64,000 nucleotides of DNA from Nothophaeocryptopus gaeumannii (GCA_031771865.1 JASISA010000042.1:310001-374000), one strand, 5' to 3'. Positions 32,061-43,088 are shown, counted from the first letter of the stretch. The notes: generated by a model from the sequence alone, not told the origin. Program-made: numbers and translations.

Positions 32061-33254
32061 TCACACCTTCTTCTCCTCCTCCCCACCGAGACTGCTAACC
32101 GGACTCTCCGGATCATCAAACGGGTCGTTTCTCCTCTCCTCACTTCCCCGATCAATGGCGCCACTACTTCGGTATGCCGGGTGGACAACCGCCGCCGCCG
32201 CACTAATACTCACCCTCGCCGCCCTCGCCGAATGCACGCTCGCCGTCTCGCTGTACAGATCCGACGTGAAGCTTCGCACGGATCGGCCGGATGACAGGGG
32301 TGGGTCGGTGCCAAGATGTCGGGATTGCGTTTGGGATGGAGATAAGAGATATTCGGATCGTAAGGTTGAGGAGCGCGAGAGTGGGGAAAAGAGGCTTGTT
32401 GGGGCGGGGTGGGACACGCCCGGTGTGGTTGGACGGGCGGCATCGGCGTCGTGTTGTTCGTTCATGTTGATGATTGATAAGTTCCGCGGGAGTGGAGGGA
32501 GGGATGGGGCTCGTCGATGTCCGCCTTCAGCTGAGACCTTGTATGGCGGTGGTGGTTGGTCGTCGCTGCCTCGTTGGCCGCCGAGACCAACGGCATAATA
32601 CTCTCCGCTGTATTGTTCGCGCTGCGAGCCGCCGTGGGAGGAGGTATCGAGACCCGTCATATACGCGTTGTTGCTCTGACTCGTCACGACTGGCTCTTTG
32701 TGCTGCATCGAAGGACTGCTGCTCATGCTTCCCCATTTCTCGCGTAGACCCCAAAGCGATATGCTTTGGTCACTTCCGCCGCTGCTGCGTAATCGTTGCC
32801 GCTCTTCCCTCCCTCTTCGTCGCCGTAGCACGAAGGCTGCCAGTAATGCTAGCAGCCCCACGAGCACAATCGGCACCACGACAGCCGCGGCCAGCTCGCC
32901 CGTCGACAGACCGCCATTATGCGAATCATGATCTGTCGCAAGTTGTGTGCCGTTGCTGTCCGCCGCACCCGTAGGATTCGAACTCTGCGTACTCGTCGCA
33001 AACGTCGTCGGCGCCTCACTGGTCACCGTATACGTGTTGACAGGCTCCGAAGTGAATCCCGTACTTTGGAGAGTGTTGGTCAAAGGTGGGGACTCAACAT
33101 CCGAGCTGGTCGGAAACCCACCATAGAACCCACCCGAGTCGGTCATCGTTGCAGTGTTCGTAGTTTGCGTGGCAGCGGCCATGAAGGCGCTGGATAAGAA
33201 GGCCGCGTATGCGGATTGTCCGGCATCACTGTTCGTACCAAAGTTGGAGCCCAT
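32061..33254 (-). CDS. Single-pass membrane protein with Ser/Thr-rich ectodomain
   Basis: An intact single-exon frame of 397 residues. Residues 1-125 are Ser/Thr-rich and suited to O-glycosylation. A strongly hydrophobic helix (AAAVVVPIVLVGLLALLAAF, about 126-148) is followed at once by RRRRGREERQR, placing the C-terminus in the cytosol. The tail holds a proline-tyrosine motif (PPPPYK) and many Ser residues. This architecture recalls fungal cell-wall stress sensors (Wsc/Mid2 type), but there is no cysteine-rich WSC domain and no clear cleavable signal peptide, so it could also be an orphan plasma-membrane protein. The PY motif suggests ubiquitin-ligase binding (known of the motif, inferred here). 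Confidence 0.7.
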   Translation of the reverse strand: MGSNFGTNSDAGQSAYAAFLSSAFMAAATQTTNTATMTDSGGFYGGFPTSSDVESPPLTNTLQSTGFTSEPVNTYTVTSEAPTTFATSTQSSNPTGAADSNGTQLATDHDSHNGGLSTGELAAAVVVPIVLVGLLALLAAFVLRRRRGREERQRLRSSGGSDQSISLWGLREKWGSMSSSPSMQHKEPVVTSQSNNAYMTGLDTSSHGGSQREQYSGEYYAVGLGGQRGSDDQPPPPYKVSAEGGHRRAPSLPPLPRNLSIINMNEQHDADAARPTTPGVSHPAPTSLFSPLSRSSTLRSEYLLSPSQTQSRHLGTDPPLSSGRSVRSFTSDLYSETASVHSARAARVSISAAAAVVHPAYRSSGAIDRGSEERRNDPFDDPESPVSSLGGEEEKKV

Positions 33255-34523
33255 GTTGCGGTTGGCAGCTGCTCAGCCTGTGTGAGACTGGGATGATCGC
33301 AGAGCTCAACTAGCGATGACGATGGATGGCGCCGTGCTCATCGCATCTAGGTGCTTCTTGTTGGACGGCAGACTCTTCTTCCACGCGGGTGTTCGCTGGC
33401 AACATGGAGTGGTCTTAGTGAGATTCTTGAGAGTTGCATGGAGGTCTGCAGTGCATCCTGAGCAGAGCAGAGCGGGGCCGGCGAGCTGCTCGTCTTTGAC
33501 TGACAAGCTCTCAAACCCCGGAACCGGCTGCAGTCACAGGCTCCACGAACGTGATGGGCGGATCCGCAAGGTCCATCCATGCACGAGTAAGATGCAGTCC
33601 CAACCAATGGAAGGGACCAGATCGGCCAGGGAACGACGTATCCCTCTCGAAGACCAAGAATCGTCCGCATCGCAAACACTTCTCCTTTCCATCTCTTTCG
33701 CCCCTGTCGCACCCTCACCGTTCGAAGTCGTCATCTGCATTCGCCTCTTGGCACATGGTCACCCGTTCGCGACAGCCGTTGCATCAGTCGTCTTGTCTCG
33801 TTCCGGAAGTGGTGTGGAAGAGAGTTGGAGGAACACAAGCCGCACCCACGACGAAGGAGCTTACTCCGCATAGACTTCTGCCTTAGGCTTTGCATCCGGC
33901 ATCTGTTGGGCTCGCACGGACCGCGCTATCGATGCACTACACCGTCACGCCAGAAAGATGCCGAGGTATGTGTATTTCGTTATCGAACAGAGCTTCTCGT
34001 ATCCAGCCTCGTGGTATTTCTGGTATCATGATCAAACGTGCCTGCTAGCTCCATCGCCATGATCTTCGGGTGTGAGCAGGAGAGTAAGTTGGGAAAGTTT
34101 GATACGCTCCTTGCAAGAAAGGAGAAACATCAACCGAAAGACTGACCTGCATACTCTTCGGAAAGTTTCACACACGTGCTTTTGAATCGGTATACTCGAG
34201 CACATTCCCACTTCGCACATTTGTTCAGCATGAAGGATTCAAACTTGAAGCCAGCGTAAGTGAGCATCCGTTCTAGACCTTCACACGAAGTCCTGGGGTC
34301 GTCAGAACACAGGATGGTCCCGCCGAGACATTCATTTCCGCAGCTGTGTACAGTACCATGGGAGAGGAAAAAATAGGATCTGAAGCTCGAACCAGCAATA
34401 TCCTGTCATGCCATGCTGGAACTTCGCTACGTACAATCGTTTCGGTCCTCGTCATTCGAAACTCGTTTCGTCGTTCAGCTCTTCAAAGTCATTATATCGT
34501 ACATATCCGTGTGTGAACACATT
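33255..34523. other. Intergenic; no gene seen
   Basis: A 185-codon plus-strand frame at 33316-33873 overlaps opposite-strand frames and has no motif. I regard it as chance. Confidence 0.35.
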
Positions 34524-35828
34524 TCATCTCCAGTCATGGTAAGTGCTTTTCAACTGTGGGACTAGCACGCGGGAGCTCAGTCCCTCGCTCGCACCCGGAA
34601 TCACATCTGCATTTCCGCCGTCTGGTAGAGATTGGATGTATGCGATCTCTCTCTTGATGCGGCGTCGGCGTGCCGACTTGCTCTCTCCGGTCATGCGGCC
34701 TTTGAAGATGGCGCTCTCGGCACGGTCCTTGTTCTTGAGCTTGTCGGTGAGGGACCAGCGCAGCTTGTTGCCTCCGCGGTCGGTGTCCATAAGATCTGGG
34801 AGGGACTCGGGTGGTGACTGGACCTGAGTTCGGGTCGGGTCGCTCGCAAAAAGATTAGCAGCGGCGTAGGTCATCTGTGGCTCTTCGCTCGTGACGCTTG
34901 GGTCGGGCTGCGTGGCCTCGTCTGCGTCGATGTCTTGCGACTGATCATCGTCCTCGATATCGGGCGTTGGCTGTTGAGTCTGCGCAACGCTGCTGTTATT
35001 CGTCTCTTGCTCTGCTTTATCTGCGGCTCCGTCTGTTGCGTCGCTGTCTGTTGTAGCCCACTCTTCTTCGTCTGGCTGGGCGTGGGTTGCCCGGTCATTG
35101 TCCAGAGTCTTGGTAGTATTGTTCTTGTGCCTGAGGCCATCCACCTGTCGCTCCAGGCTGCCATCTCGCTTTGCTTCGAGGAAGTCTTGCTTCATGCCCG
35201 AAATGCGCGTGTTCAATTTGGCGATCTTGACGATGGTAGTCGCGAAACTGCGGGCTTCGTCTTCGCCAATCACAGTGCTGAGGCCAGGGAAGAGAGTCGG
35301 TGGCTTGCTCGTCGTCTTCGTCTTCGCCGGCTTGGCCTTCTGAGCGGTCTCCTGCGCTGGTCGAGGTGGAGGCAGCATCTCCGTCTGCAGGCCATTGGAT
35401 CTAGCCGGGGGCTCAGCGGACGGTCGCGTAGGCTCCTTACCCAGCGCAGAGGTGCGTCGCTGCTGCTTGGGTGGTCGTGGGATGTACTTTGCGACCTCCG
35501 GGAGGCTTTGCCGTGCCCTTTTCGCAGGTGGCGTGGCTTCTTCGTCTTCGTCTTCGTCCTCGTCCTTGTCCAGAGCTCGCTTCTTGGAGAGCTTTCGCCC
35601 GGCGTCTATCCACTCTTGCGGCGTGTCGGCGGTGATCTCGTAGGCGCATCCGCGCCAGTAGTATACATTGCGCTTTTCTTGCGCCTGCTGCTTGGGCTTC
35701 CTACCGCCCTTCAACAGCCCCTCGCCGTCGATTTCGAGTTCCCGCAGGAACTTTGGGACCTCCGAGGTCGAGGCAGAGGCCGAAGAGTGCGGCAGATTCT
35801 TCGAAAGCGACTTTCTCGTCGCGACCAT
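34524..35828 (-). CDS. Uncharacterised probable nuclear protein, 434 aa
   Basis: One intact exon. The N-terminal 60 residues include a compact block ending in NVYYWRGCAYEITADTPQEW, the most ordered part. It is followed by a Lys/Asp/Glu run (DKDEDEDEDEE) and a basic PPAKRAR patch that could be a nuclear localisation signal. The middle has a short helix (ARSFATTIVKIAKLNTRISG), then long acidic, Gln/Ser/Asp-rich disordered stretches, and a second basic cluster near the end (KSARRRRIKREIAYIQSLP). The family is not recognised. The antisense strand carries a 386-codon open frame, which is a by-product of codon bias. A small 3' intron near the stop is possible but not required. Confidence 0.65.
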   Translation of the reverse strand: MVATRKSLSKNLPHSSASASTSEVPKFLRELEIDGEGLLKGGRKPKQQAQEKRNVYYWRGCAYEITADTPQEWIDAGRKLSKKRALDKDEDEDEDEEATPPAKRARQSLPEVAKYIPRPPKQQRRTSALGKEPTRPSAEPPARSNGLQTEMLPPPRPAQETAQKAKPAKTKTTSKPPTLFPGLSTVIGEDEARSFATTIVKIAKLNTRISGMKQDFLEAKRDGSLERQVDGLRHKNNTTKTLDNDRATHAQPDEEEWATTDSDATDGAADKAEQETNNSSVAQTQQPTPDIEDDDQSQDIDADEATQPDPSVTSEEPQMTYAAANLFASDPTRTQVQSPPESLPDLMDTDRGGNKLRWSLTDKLKNKDRAESAIFKGRMTGESKSARRRRIKREIAYIQSLPDGGNADVIPGASEGLSSRVLVPQLKSTYHDWR

Positions 35829-36720
35829 GTTGGCGGTGGTGGTGGTGGTGATGGTGAGTCTGCTTCGCGCTGGTCAGCTCGGAATCGATCGTTGTTCGAG
35901 GAGGCGCCAACAACGTACGGAAGAGGGTGGTCTGTTCGTCAATTCGAGAGAAGGAGCCAGCAGAAACGCGTGATAAATGGTAACAACGATGAGGTGCAAC
36001 GGGTCGAAAACAGTAGTCGAGGACTTCGGAGCTTGTGTATGGGAGATCTGCATCCCCGCAGATTCAGGGTCCGAGCTTCTACGGATAATGCCTGAATGCT
36101 TACAATAGGATCTCACACATTCTGCCTCCGACAATACCATCAACAATACCATCAGAACCAGCGCATAGCCATGCGCACTTCTTAAACATCACAATAGCAA
36201 CTCACAATACAGACCATGATAATGACGCACGAGTTCGATCACGCGCCACTAACAATGGCCATGAGAGGTGGTTGGAAGGAGGGAAGAGCCAACACTCGAG
36301 CAAAGACCAAGAATTGATTGAACGACTACGTGTTACTCGCGAAGACGATGGACGAAGGCATTACCTGCCTACCACACCATACGCTCGAGTCACGTTTCCT
36401 CTCCCTCTTGGCATCAGGAAAGATGATCGCTCACGGCAAGAAAAAACTCCTCCTCTACCACCTCCTCCACCTTAACATAATGACTCGGTTTCTGTCGGCG
36501 CCTTGGAGGCTCCTCATCGACCGACTTGGGCGCACTGTCGTACTTGCGCTTCTGATCAGAGCTCTCGCCTGCTCTGTTCCGATCTGGCATTGGAGCTGAT
36601 GTCGGATATCGGTTGCAAGGCTTGTTCTCAGTCCCAAAATCGGCCGGCTTCGCGTTGCCGAGATATATGAAGCCATCGTCCTCGAGTACTTCGCATAGTC
36701 AGCATTATCCTCCCATCGGC
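35829..36720. other. Intergenic; no gene seen
   Basis: Upstream region of the 434-aa gene and 3' region of the coiled-coil gene. A minus-strand frame at 36455-36724 has no motif. Confidence 0.35.
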
Positions 36721-37113
36721 TCACGGGTTTGACTTGCTAGCATCCTCATATTTCTTCGTCAGCTCCCGAATATGTTCCAGCTCCCTCTGGATCTCAACTC
36801 TAGAAGTCTCAAAGTTTCGCTGCTGATAGGTATCGAGCAGCTGAGCTCTAGCATCGCTCACACAAGCCTGATCTACCTCCATGGCTTGCTGTCGAAACTT
36901 CTCTCTGGCGTCGTAACGCTCCCGCTGCAACTGGAACTGCGCCAGGAGAGCCCTATCGTTTTCGATTCTCTCTTTCCACTTTCTCAAGTCTGCTTCAAAC
37001 CAGTACTGCCTCTGCTTGTTGACCAGAGTGTCAGCACGGCTTTGGGCGATGAGCTTGAGCTTGTCGTTGGACTGAGACTTGTCTTTCCTGTGACCACGGG
37101 TACCCCTCGCCAT
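36721..37113 (-). CDS. Small coiled-coil protein, 130 aa
   Basis: An intact small frame. A basic N-terminus (MARGTRGHRKDKSQ) is followed by an almost continuous charged helix with heptad-like hydrophobics (RQYWFEADLRKWKERIENDR, LLAQFQLQRERYDAREK, IQRELEHIRELTKKYED). There are no Cys clusters and no signal peptide. It probably acts as a coiled-coil partner in a complex; the family is unknown. Confidence 0.5.
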   Translation of the reverse strand: MARGTRGHRKDKSQSNDKLKLIAQSRADTLVNKQRQYWFEADLRKWKERIENDRALLAQFQLQRERYDAREKFRQQAMEVDQACVSDARAQLLDTYQQRNFETSRVEIQRELEHIRELTKKYEDASKSNP

Positions 37114-37436
37114 CGTCTATGGATTGAGCTTGAAAAGCTGTGATGGGTGGCGTGGAGGAGAAGGGAGAGACGCGCGACACCTTATCGAGGGGCTTCAAGC
37201 TTTTGAAGTGCGCGTCTATACCTGGTACGCGTTTGATTGATCTCCCGCGAGCTTGATAAGACGCGAACACGCCTTGCTCCCGCGCTATCCTAGATGACAC
37301 CTGAGGAATGCCAACATACCATGAGACTGCCTACCACCGTGGACGCTCCAAAAGGGACCATGAGTGAACCGAAATGATCAAACAAAAAGACGGCCCAGTG
37401 AACGCCAGCTATCTCGCCCATTTCATCCTCTCACGA
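37114..37436. other. Short intergenic stretch
   Basis: Upstream region of the coiled-coil gene and 3' side of the next pseudogene. Nothing else is seen. Confidence 0.4.
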
Positions 37437-37968
37437 CTATGATCCCGAAATCCGTCTCCGCTTCTCAATATCTTCTAGTAACAGCCGAATACGATCCGTC
37501 AAAGTCTTTACATCACGGCTCAGACGATGCTCGGAGCTCTCGGGATCGTCCACTTTCGCATTTGGCGTATCGATCTGTGCCGTCCAGTTCCCAAAGAACC
37601 TCGAGGCCGTTTTGACATCTTTTTCCAAAGACACGGCCGCGGAATACGGAATCCAAAAATTCTCGAAGCTGCTGCCATCGCCATTCGCAATGATTCCTAT
37701 TCTTTGGAAGATCATTGCCGGCCAGAGTCGACATGTATGGATCGTCGTAGAACGCTTTCAGGAGCTCATGAGCCTCGGAGGCGGAGTCGTGGACGGTGGC
37801 GATAGACGCGTTGCTGAGGACTCCGGCTGATGTTTCGAAGCTATGGTGATGCATTTGAAGATATCGCGTCAGCTTGCTAGTCCAGCCACCTTCTGTCGTT
37901 TGGCAGGATGTCGAAGTGGATGTTCGTGCGCCAAGGGTCACTTCCCGTGGCAGCCTGGCTGGACATGC
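37437..37968 (-). pseudogene. Unknown-family gene, tandem paralogue A, damaged
   Basis: From 37968 (MSSQAATGSDPW) the minus strand reads TNIHFDILPNDRRWLD and then a TAG. The homologous sequence continues in a second frame (SKLTRYLQMHHHSFETSAG, EAHELLKAFYDDPYM) and a third (SFENFWIPYSAAVSLEKDV, RFFGNWTAQIDT, IRLLLEDIEKRRR), ending at 37437. Paralogue B next door shows the same order of blocks, which proves that the different frames belong to one former protein of about 180 residues. Function unknown: a mixed alpha-helical protein without recognised catalytic motif. Confidence 0.5.
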
Positions 37969-38212
37969 TGATACTCGTGAGAGTCTGTGATTCGACGACA
38001 GGATGTCGGCGCTGCCCTCATGCAGGGCGAAAAAGGGACAGAGCGTTTGCTGTAGGTCTTAAGCCCACTTTGTTCATGGCTTCTTCTCGGTACTCGTACC
38101 AAACCAACGAAACATGCAGACTCTTTTCCAGTCATTGCTCCAATCCGATGCAATGGTACTGACATGGTCATCTATGCAACAGGCCCAAATCTGCAAACCC
38201 AAGTTCGCGCCT

Positions 38213-38824
38213 CATCTGACCGAGAACACCCATGCAGCATCTAGGATGGGAAATCCATCGCTCTCCTCCCCTTCTATGCCTCCCACGTCTCCCTCCGCTT
38301 CTGAATATCCTGTAGAAGCGCCTAGAATTTATCCTTCAAGATCTCCACATCCCCTCTACACCCATCAACCTCCACACGTCTCGAAGCCTTCCCCTTTCCA
38401 GAATCAAGCTGCATCGTTCACCCCACAAACACCTTCAGAGCAACCTCAAGATCCTCCTCAAGATACTTCGCCGCCGTGTACGGATTACAAATCACAAAGA
38501 CATCCTCCTGACCGGTCTTGTACACTCCATTCTTCGCGAAGTGGATCTCTTCCAACGACGAAATATGTTGTTCGTCGTCGAAAGCTCGCATTTCTCGTAG
38601 ACTTCGGGGTTTGAGTCGTAGACACGCTGGAGAGATGCGGTGGTAAGAGCTTGAAGAAATGCGTTGCTTGGATTTCCGAATGAGGAGTGGAGTTGGATGA
38701 TGTCGTGGTGGGCTTGGAGGAGTCTCTTGAGTTTGCCTGTCCAGCCATCTTCGTCGGCGGTGGGGATTTCGTAGCCGAGGCGGGTGGCCCATGTCTCTTC
38801 TGCTTTGGAATCTTCGTCGGACAT
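38213..38824 (-). pseudogene. Unknown-family gene, tandem paralogue B, damaged
   Basis: The start at 38824 gives SDEDSKAEETWATRLGYEIP, then DGWTGKLKRLLQAHHDIIQL, matching paralogue A's SKLTRYLQMHHH block. A frame change after VYEKCE leads to AFDDEQHISSLEEIHFAKNG and YTAAKYLEEDLEVALKVF. There a TGA falls where A has Trp (FFGNWTAQIDT), and a TAG falls where A has Arg just before LLLEDIEKRR. The end is near 38213. The fixed stops in both tandem copies indicate that this family is being lost here. Function unknown. Confidence 0.5.
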
Positions 38825-39074
38825 GATCGCTGTTGAATGGGGCTTTGGGTAGGCAACATGATCGAGATGTCGATGTTGAGGGCCACAAAAGAATCAAGTG
38901 GTTTGCTCCAGACTTTGTTGAGCTTTTGTTCATGATGTCTTCTAGCAAGGGCAAGAATCGTCTCATGCCCTGGATCACCGTAAGACTGCTGGAAGGCTTC
39001 TCGCTCTCACAGTCGAAGCACGACCGCTGCCGAGAGCATTCTTTTTAGCTCGTCGAGCCATCTTGACGCCTACC

Positions 39075-40349
39075 TCACCCTTTGACCATCTCCAAAACCT
39101 CCATGACATCCTTCTTCCTCTCCAGCGGTCTAGGATTCGTCCCACACCACCGATCTGTTAACGCATTTTCCGCCAACCTCCCCAACGTCTCTTCCCCTAC
39201 CACACCCACCTCTTTCAAACTTCTCGGCATCCCAAGCTCCCTAATATAAACATCCAGCAGATCCCCCAGATCAGTCTCTCCTGCCTTTAGCCCTTTCGCT
39301 GCGAACAATCTCGCAACCTCAAAGTGCTCCCACAGCACATCCTTCACTTTCCGCTGTTGCTCAGCATTGACGGACGCATTATACTTGCACACCGCCGGCA
39401 AAAGAATACAACTCGTCTCTCCATGTCCCACCCCCATCGGACCCAGCAGATGTCCAATCCCATGACTCGCGCCCATCGGAACACCATGCAAGAAGACAGT
39501 CTTCATCGCCTCAATCACCCCCATTTGACACCGTAACCTCGCCTCCAGATCTTTCCCATCCCTCCTCGTCTTCAGCAGTCCCGGCACGAGCATCCTCAAC
39601 CCCTTCAACGCACCCTCATCACTAGCTTCTGTAGATTTGAGAGAACAAATCCCCTCCACACAATGATCCACCGCCCTCACACCACTCTGCGACCACACCC
39701 GTGCCGGCGTCGAACAACATAATTCCGGATCGAGAATCACCAGCGCAGGTCCCTTCGTCGGATGTCCGAATCCATACTTCACATGATCGTGATCATTCGT
39801 CCCACCTCCTAAGAAGGAGTACTCTCCACCGGATAAAGAGGTCGGGATGGATATAATCGGTATCGTGGGAGGCTTGATATCAGTGCGTTGACGAGTCCAA
39901 TCATGTCCAGAGTGGAGATTCGCCAGGTCTTCGAAGGTGGCAGCGTTGTTCGCGATAGCAGTAGCGATGATTTTGGCACCGTCTGTGAGACTACCTGCGC
40001 CGAGGGTGATGAGTAAATCTGCGTCGAGAGATTTCGCTTCTTGGGCTATTTCGAGGATCTCGGACCAGAGGGTGTGTGGTTTCATGCCATGGCGGACTCC
40101 GACGACTTTGCCCTCTAAAGCTGTTTCGAGCTGCTTGACATAATCTGTGTTCTTAGAAAGAGAGCCAGAGGCGATAATGTAGACACAAGATGCTTGAAAA
40201 GTAGAGTGGACATGTTTCTTGCAGGCGATGTGGAAGGGGAGACCGTAGGAGATGTGCGGGTAGCCGCTGGAGTTGGCGGGTTTGTAGACTTCGCCGCCTG
40301 CGCGAGATGTAGAGTTCACGCGGTAGGCCATGCTTCCAGTAGAGTTCAT
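39075..40349 (-). CDS. Iron-containing alcohol dehydrogenase (Fe-ADH family)
   Basis: An intact 424-residue frame. The start at MNSTGSMAYR (40349) is preferred over an in-frame Met 41 codons upstream because the extra residues look untranslated. The NAD-binding motif is GAGSLTDGAK. The metal site has His in RAVDHCVEG and the two His of SHGIGHLLGPMGVGHGE, with Asp in the block before. The family is of the maleylacetate-reductase/propanediol-oxidoreductase type, which reduces aldehydes or maleylacetate with NAD(P)H using Fe2+. There is no targeting peptide, so it is cytosolic. Fungal members often work in aromatic-acid breakdown (maleylacetate branch); a phenylacetate-hydroxylase-like P450 lies 11 kb away, but a shared pathway is only a possibility. 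Confidence 0.88.
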   Translation of the reverse strand: MNSTGSMAYRVNSTSRAGGEVYKPANSSGYPHISYGLPFHIACKKHVHSTFQASCVYIIASGSLSKNTDYVKQLETALEGKVVGVRHGMKPHTLWSEILEIAQEAKSLDADLLITLGAGSLTDGAKIIATAIANNAATFEDLANLHSGHDWTRQRTDIKPPTIPIISIPTSLSGGEYSFLGGGTNDHDHVKYGFGHPTKGPALVILDPELCCSTPARVWSQSGVRAVDHCVEGICSLKSTEASDEGALKGLRMLVPGLLKTRRDGKDLEARLRCQMGVIEAMKTVFLHGVPMGASHGIGHLLGPMGVGHGETSCILLPAVCKYNASVNAEQQRKVKDVLWEHFEVARLFAAKGLKAGETDLGDLLDVYIRELGMPRSLKEVGVVGEETLGRLAENALTDRWCGTNPRPLERKKDVMEVLEMVKG

Positions 40350-40743
40350 GGTTGAATGAACAGGAAGGGAAAGATGAAGCACGAAGAACAGAAAACGACC
40401 TACCCCGCTCGCAATAGACTTTGTACCTCGTGAAGGACCGAAGCGAGGTTGTTGAAAGTGTTTTGCTCTCATCGGACCTTTTCTGGCTGTGTGTTGTCTT
40501 CATCCGGAAGTGAATTTGGGTGTGCAGCTTGGCAGGATGGGTGTGAAGGCATCCAAGGCGTTGATGGCTGAGGTTGGATGTTCGGCGTTGCTCGGCTGCG
40601 GGAGCTGGGACAGCGAGAGGAGTGGCCCAGGAATCAAGATAGGCGCAGTGATTGCCATTCTCCAACCGATGCGACTTATTTTGGGCGCTTTCGTGCTGAG
40701 GAACAGAGAGTGCATTAGGGAGAGACGGCTGCCAGCCATATGA
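40350..40743. other. Short intergenic stretch
   Basis: Upstream region of the iron alcohol dehydrogenase and 3' end of the methyltransferase pseudogene. No other gene. Confidence 0.4.
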
Positions 40744-41874
40744 TTAGGTCTGCTTCTTCGTGGCCAAAACCAAACCCACAGGCCAACAGCCCTTCCTCTT
40801 GCCACCAATCCCACCCATCGCGTACTCCAGCTCCGAGCACATTTGCTTGAAGTGTCCATTGTTAAACACCTCATGCTCCCACAATCCCGGCAACTGCATC
40901 CTTAGAAACCTCTCTGCCTCCTTCGCTTCCCACTCTTCACGCCAATGCTCGCGATCCACGTTACTGCTCACAGTCTCGTGTTTTCGAGCGAACGTCTGTC
41001 GAGCGGGAATGTCCTCGCCAAAGACGACACGCGGGATCTCGAAAAGCAATTCGCAACCGGTGTTCCATTTGCGTATCTGGACGTTCCACCCCTGGTCGGG
41101 AGAAAAGTCGACATCGTCCAGCCAATGCAGGATCCGCTTCCAGACCTTGCGCGAGTTCGGCTCCTGGGCATCGGTGACAGGAGCGATGACGTGGTCGGCC
41201 ATTTTGAGATATGCCTTGTTCACAGCGTCGTCCAGGCATGGGCCGTCCTCGGAGAGAAAGTGAGGACGGCCGTACAACTAGACGGCGAGCGTACCGCCTG
41301 GTTTGAGGATGTCGCGGAAAGCAAGCAGAGTCTTGTCTGCATCGACGAGTGGTGGAGCTTCAGCAAAGGCTGTCATATCTGCTGTTGCAAGATGCTCTTC
41401 GCTTCTCGCTCGACATGCCTTCCTTATCGAGACGTCTCCGTGCGACGTCTCCGTACGCTGCGTTAGCATCGCTGGCGATAACCCGTCTGAAATGCTAGGA
41501 AAGGAGATCCGCGGCTACGTTGCCTGGGCCGCAGCCGGCATCATGAGTGAGGTGGAAGGATCCATAGCCATGCTTGCGGTGGTAGGCAAGGACGGCCTCG
41601 TGGAACGTAGGACTGGAAGCATACTTGGGTCGTGCGGCTAGATAAGTGTTCCAGTACACGGATTGTGCATCGCCGCGGGAGTGGAAAAAGTCGTCCACCG
41701 ACGGTCTTGAACTGCTGGATCGAACTTTGCGGGTCGTATAATCGACACAAACGCGCATAGAGAGACAGTGAAAGCGTACTCACCGTTGAAGGCCGGGGTT
41801 TGTGACATATACGTGCGGCCAAGTGGGACTGGTCCATCGTCATGGCTATGCCCTGACTCATCATTATCCGACAC
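40744..41874 (-). pseudogene. SAM-dependent methyltransferase (class I), several lesions
   Basis: From 41874 a first exon ends at a GTGAGT donor after QTPAFN. The next exon gives SVYWNTYLAARPKY and the SAM-binding motif DAGCGPGNVAADLL. A TAG follows, then FRRVIASDANAAYGDVARRR (motif II region). After a frame change come LATADMTAFAEAPPL and LKPGGTLAV, then a TAG at 41278-41280 where this family usually has Trp (LAxW-x-YG). A C-terminal 177-residue part is open to 40744 (YGRPHFLSEDGPC, WEEWEAK-like helices). The family is the trans-aconitate/type-11 methyltransferase group. The segment between motifs II and III seems shortened. With two stops and a shift the gene is dead. Confidence 0.65.
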
Positions 41875-42970
41875 CTACTAGGCTGACTCGCTCCTTCGAG
41901 TCTGCATGCATCGGCGTCTTCTACGCAGAAATTGTGCGGAAACCAATTGGCCATCTTGACTCAGAGTGGTAGGGTTTCGCTTGGGGCGATTTGTTAGGGC
42001 TTGCACTCTAGCGCTGCACCCGCCGAGAGTCCGCAATCATCTACAATATCCAGTACACAAGACCGAACATGACTGCTGTGCGGATGTTTCGGGACTCTCG
42101 GCGGTGTGCATTCGTTCACTGCTCCCAGATGGCAACATCGATGGTGGGTCCGGCCTGCACATCATCGGGTGGTAGGCTCGATGCGTGGTCGAGACAGTGC
42201 TCATCGGCGTAGTGTGGCAGTTGTCTCTCGTACCCCCATTTCTGTTCTCTTGGATGCTCTCGGATGCCATGGTCAGGAGTCGGAACATGTCAGGTCTCTT
42301 GGACTTCCACATCTTGACGCAGCGCGGCTGACGGCATTGCGGAGATTCGCAGCGCGGGCTTCCATTCATGGTATCGGTATGACTCTTCTCTCATATGTAG
42401 GTATCTGCCTGTCTTGTATCTCGAATGTGTCTTGAGGCCTCTGATATCCAAAGACCTGAAGTCTCTCCCTTGACTTTGCACTCCGCGTCTCCCACCATGC
42501 TTCTCCGCGCGCTCTCCACAACGCCCCTCGATCCCATCAGGTCACAGTGGAACGAGTTCTGTCCATCCAGTGGAGGAGATCAGGATGTCGGGACGAGATG
42601 GATGGATGGATGCGGTTGAGTCGGGAGTATCGCCGAAGAGCCGCCGTGGTTGAAGACTTGGAGATGCTTCACGGTCTTGGTCTTCAGGACGGCATTCAAC
42701 CTGGAAGAAGCTCAGCACATGAGGATGTAACGCGGAGATGTTGGAGATGATGGCAGAATGGCTGGGGGATGATTGCACAATGGCATCCTCCGCGCGGTGG
42801 ACTTCCCACGGTCCCCCTCCAGGGCGGTGTTGTGTACCTGCCAAGACGTGTTCCTGGGCGGCATCTGGCGGCCAAGAGCGAGCATCCCGGCAAGGACGCC
42901 GTCAAGCCGTCTCTCTGCGCAACGGCTTCCACTGTGTTCCTGCCCAGAATCCTCCACATCCCGCATTCCC
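41875..42970. other. Intergenic; no gene seen
   Basis: Frames of 60-170 codons overlap on both strands (42540-43210) without motifs. The right part is the promoter region of the alpha-galactosidase. Confidence 0.35.
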
Positions 42971-42974
42971 GTAT

Positions 42975-42980
42975 CCCCGC
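42975..42980 (-). promoter_or_regulatory. Possible CreA carbon-repression site
   Basis: CCCCGC on the plus strand is the reverse complement of SYGGRG, the CreA consensus, 109 bases before the alpha-galactosidase start. Such hexamers are common by chance. Glucose repression of this gene class is established knowledge; use of this site is inference. Confidence 0.3.
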
Positions 42981-43018
42981 TTTCGAGATGGAACGATTCA
43001 GAGGCGAAAAGTGCAGAG

Positions 43019-43024
43019 TATATA
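43019..43024 (+). promoter_or_regulatory. TATA box of the alpha-galactosidase gene
   Basis: TATATA lies 65 bases before the start codon, a common distance for strongly induced fungal enzyme genes with short leaders. Confidence 0.5.
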
Positions 43025-43088
43025 GGTGGCCTGGTCGCCACGTTGCTGAGAAGTCGATCTTGCGGGGTCGGAGATCACAGTGGCAATC

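Noticed and set aside
32971..32985. GGATTCGAACTC read as a tRNA T-arm
   Set aside because: It lies inside the open frame of the single-pass membrane protein, and no other tRNA arm pairs nearby.
34935..36095. A 386-codon plus-strand open frame
   Set aside because: Antisense of the 434-aa nuclear protein; composition is Arg/Leu/Cys-rich as expected for a mirrored frame, with no domain.
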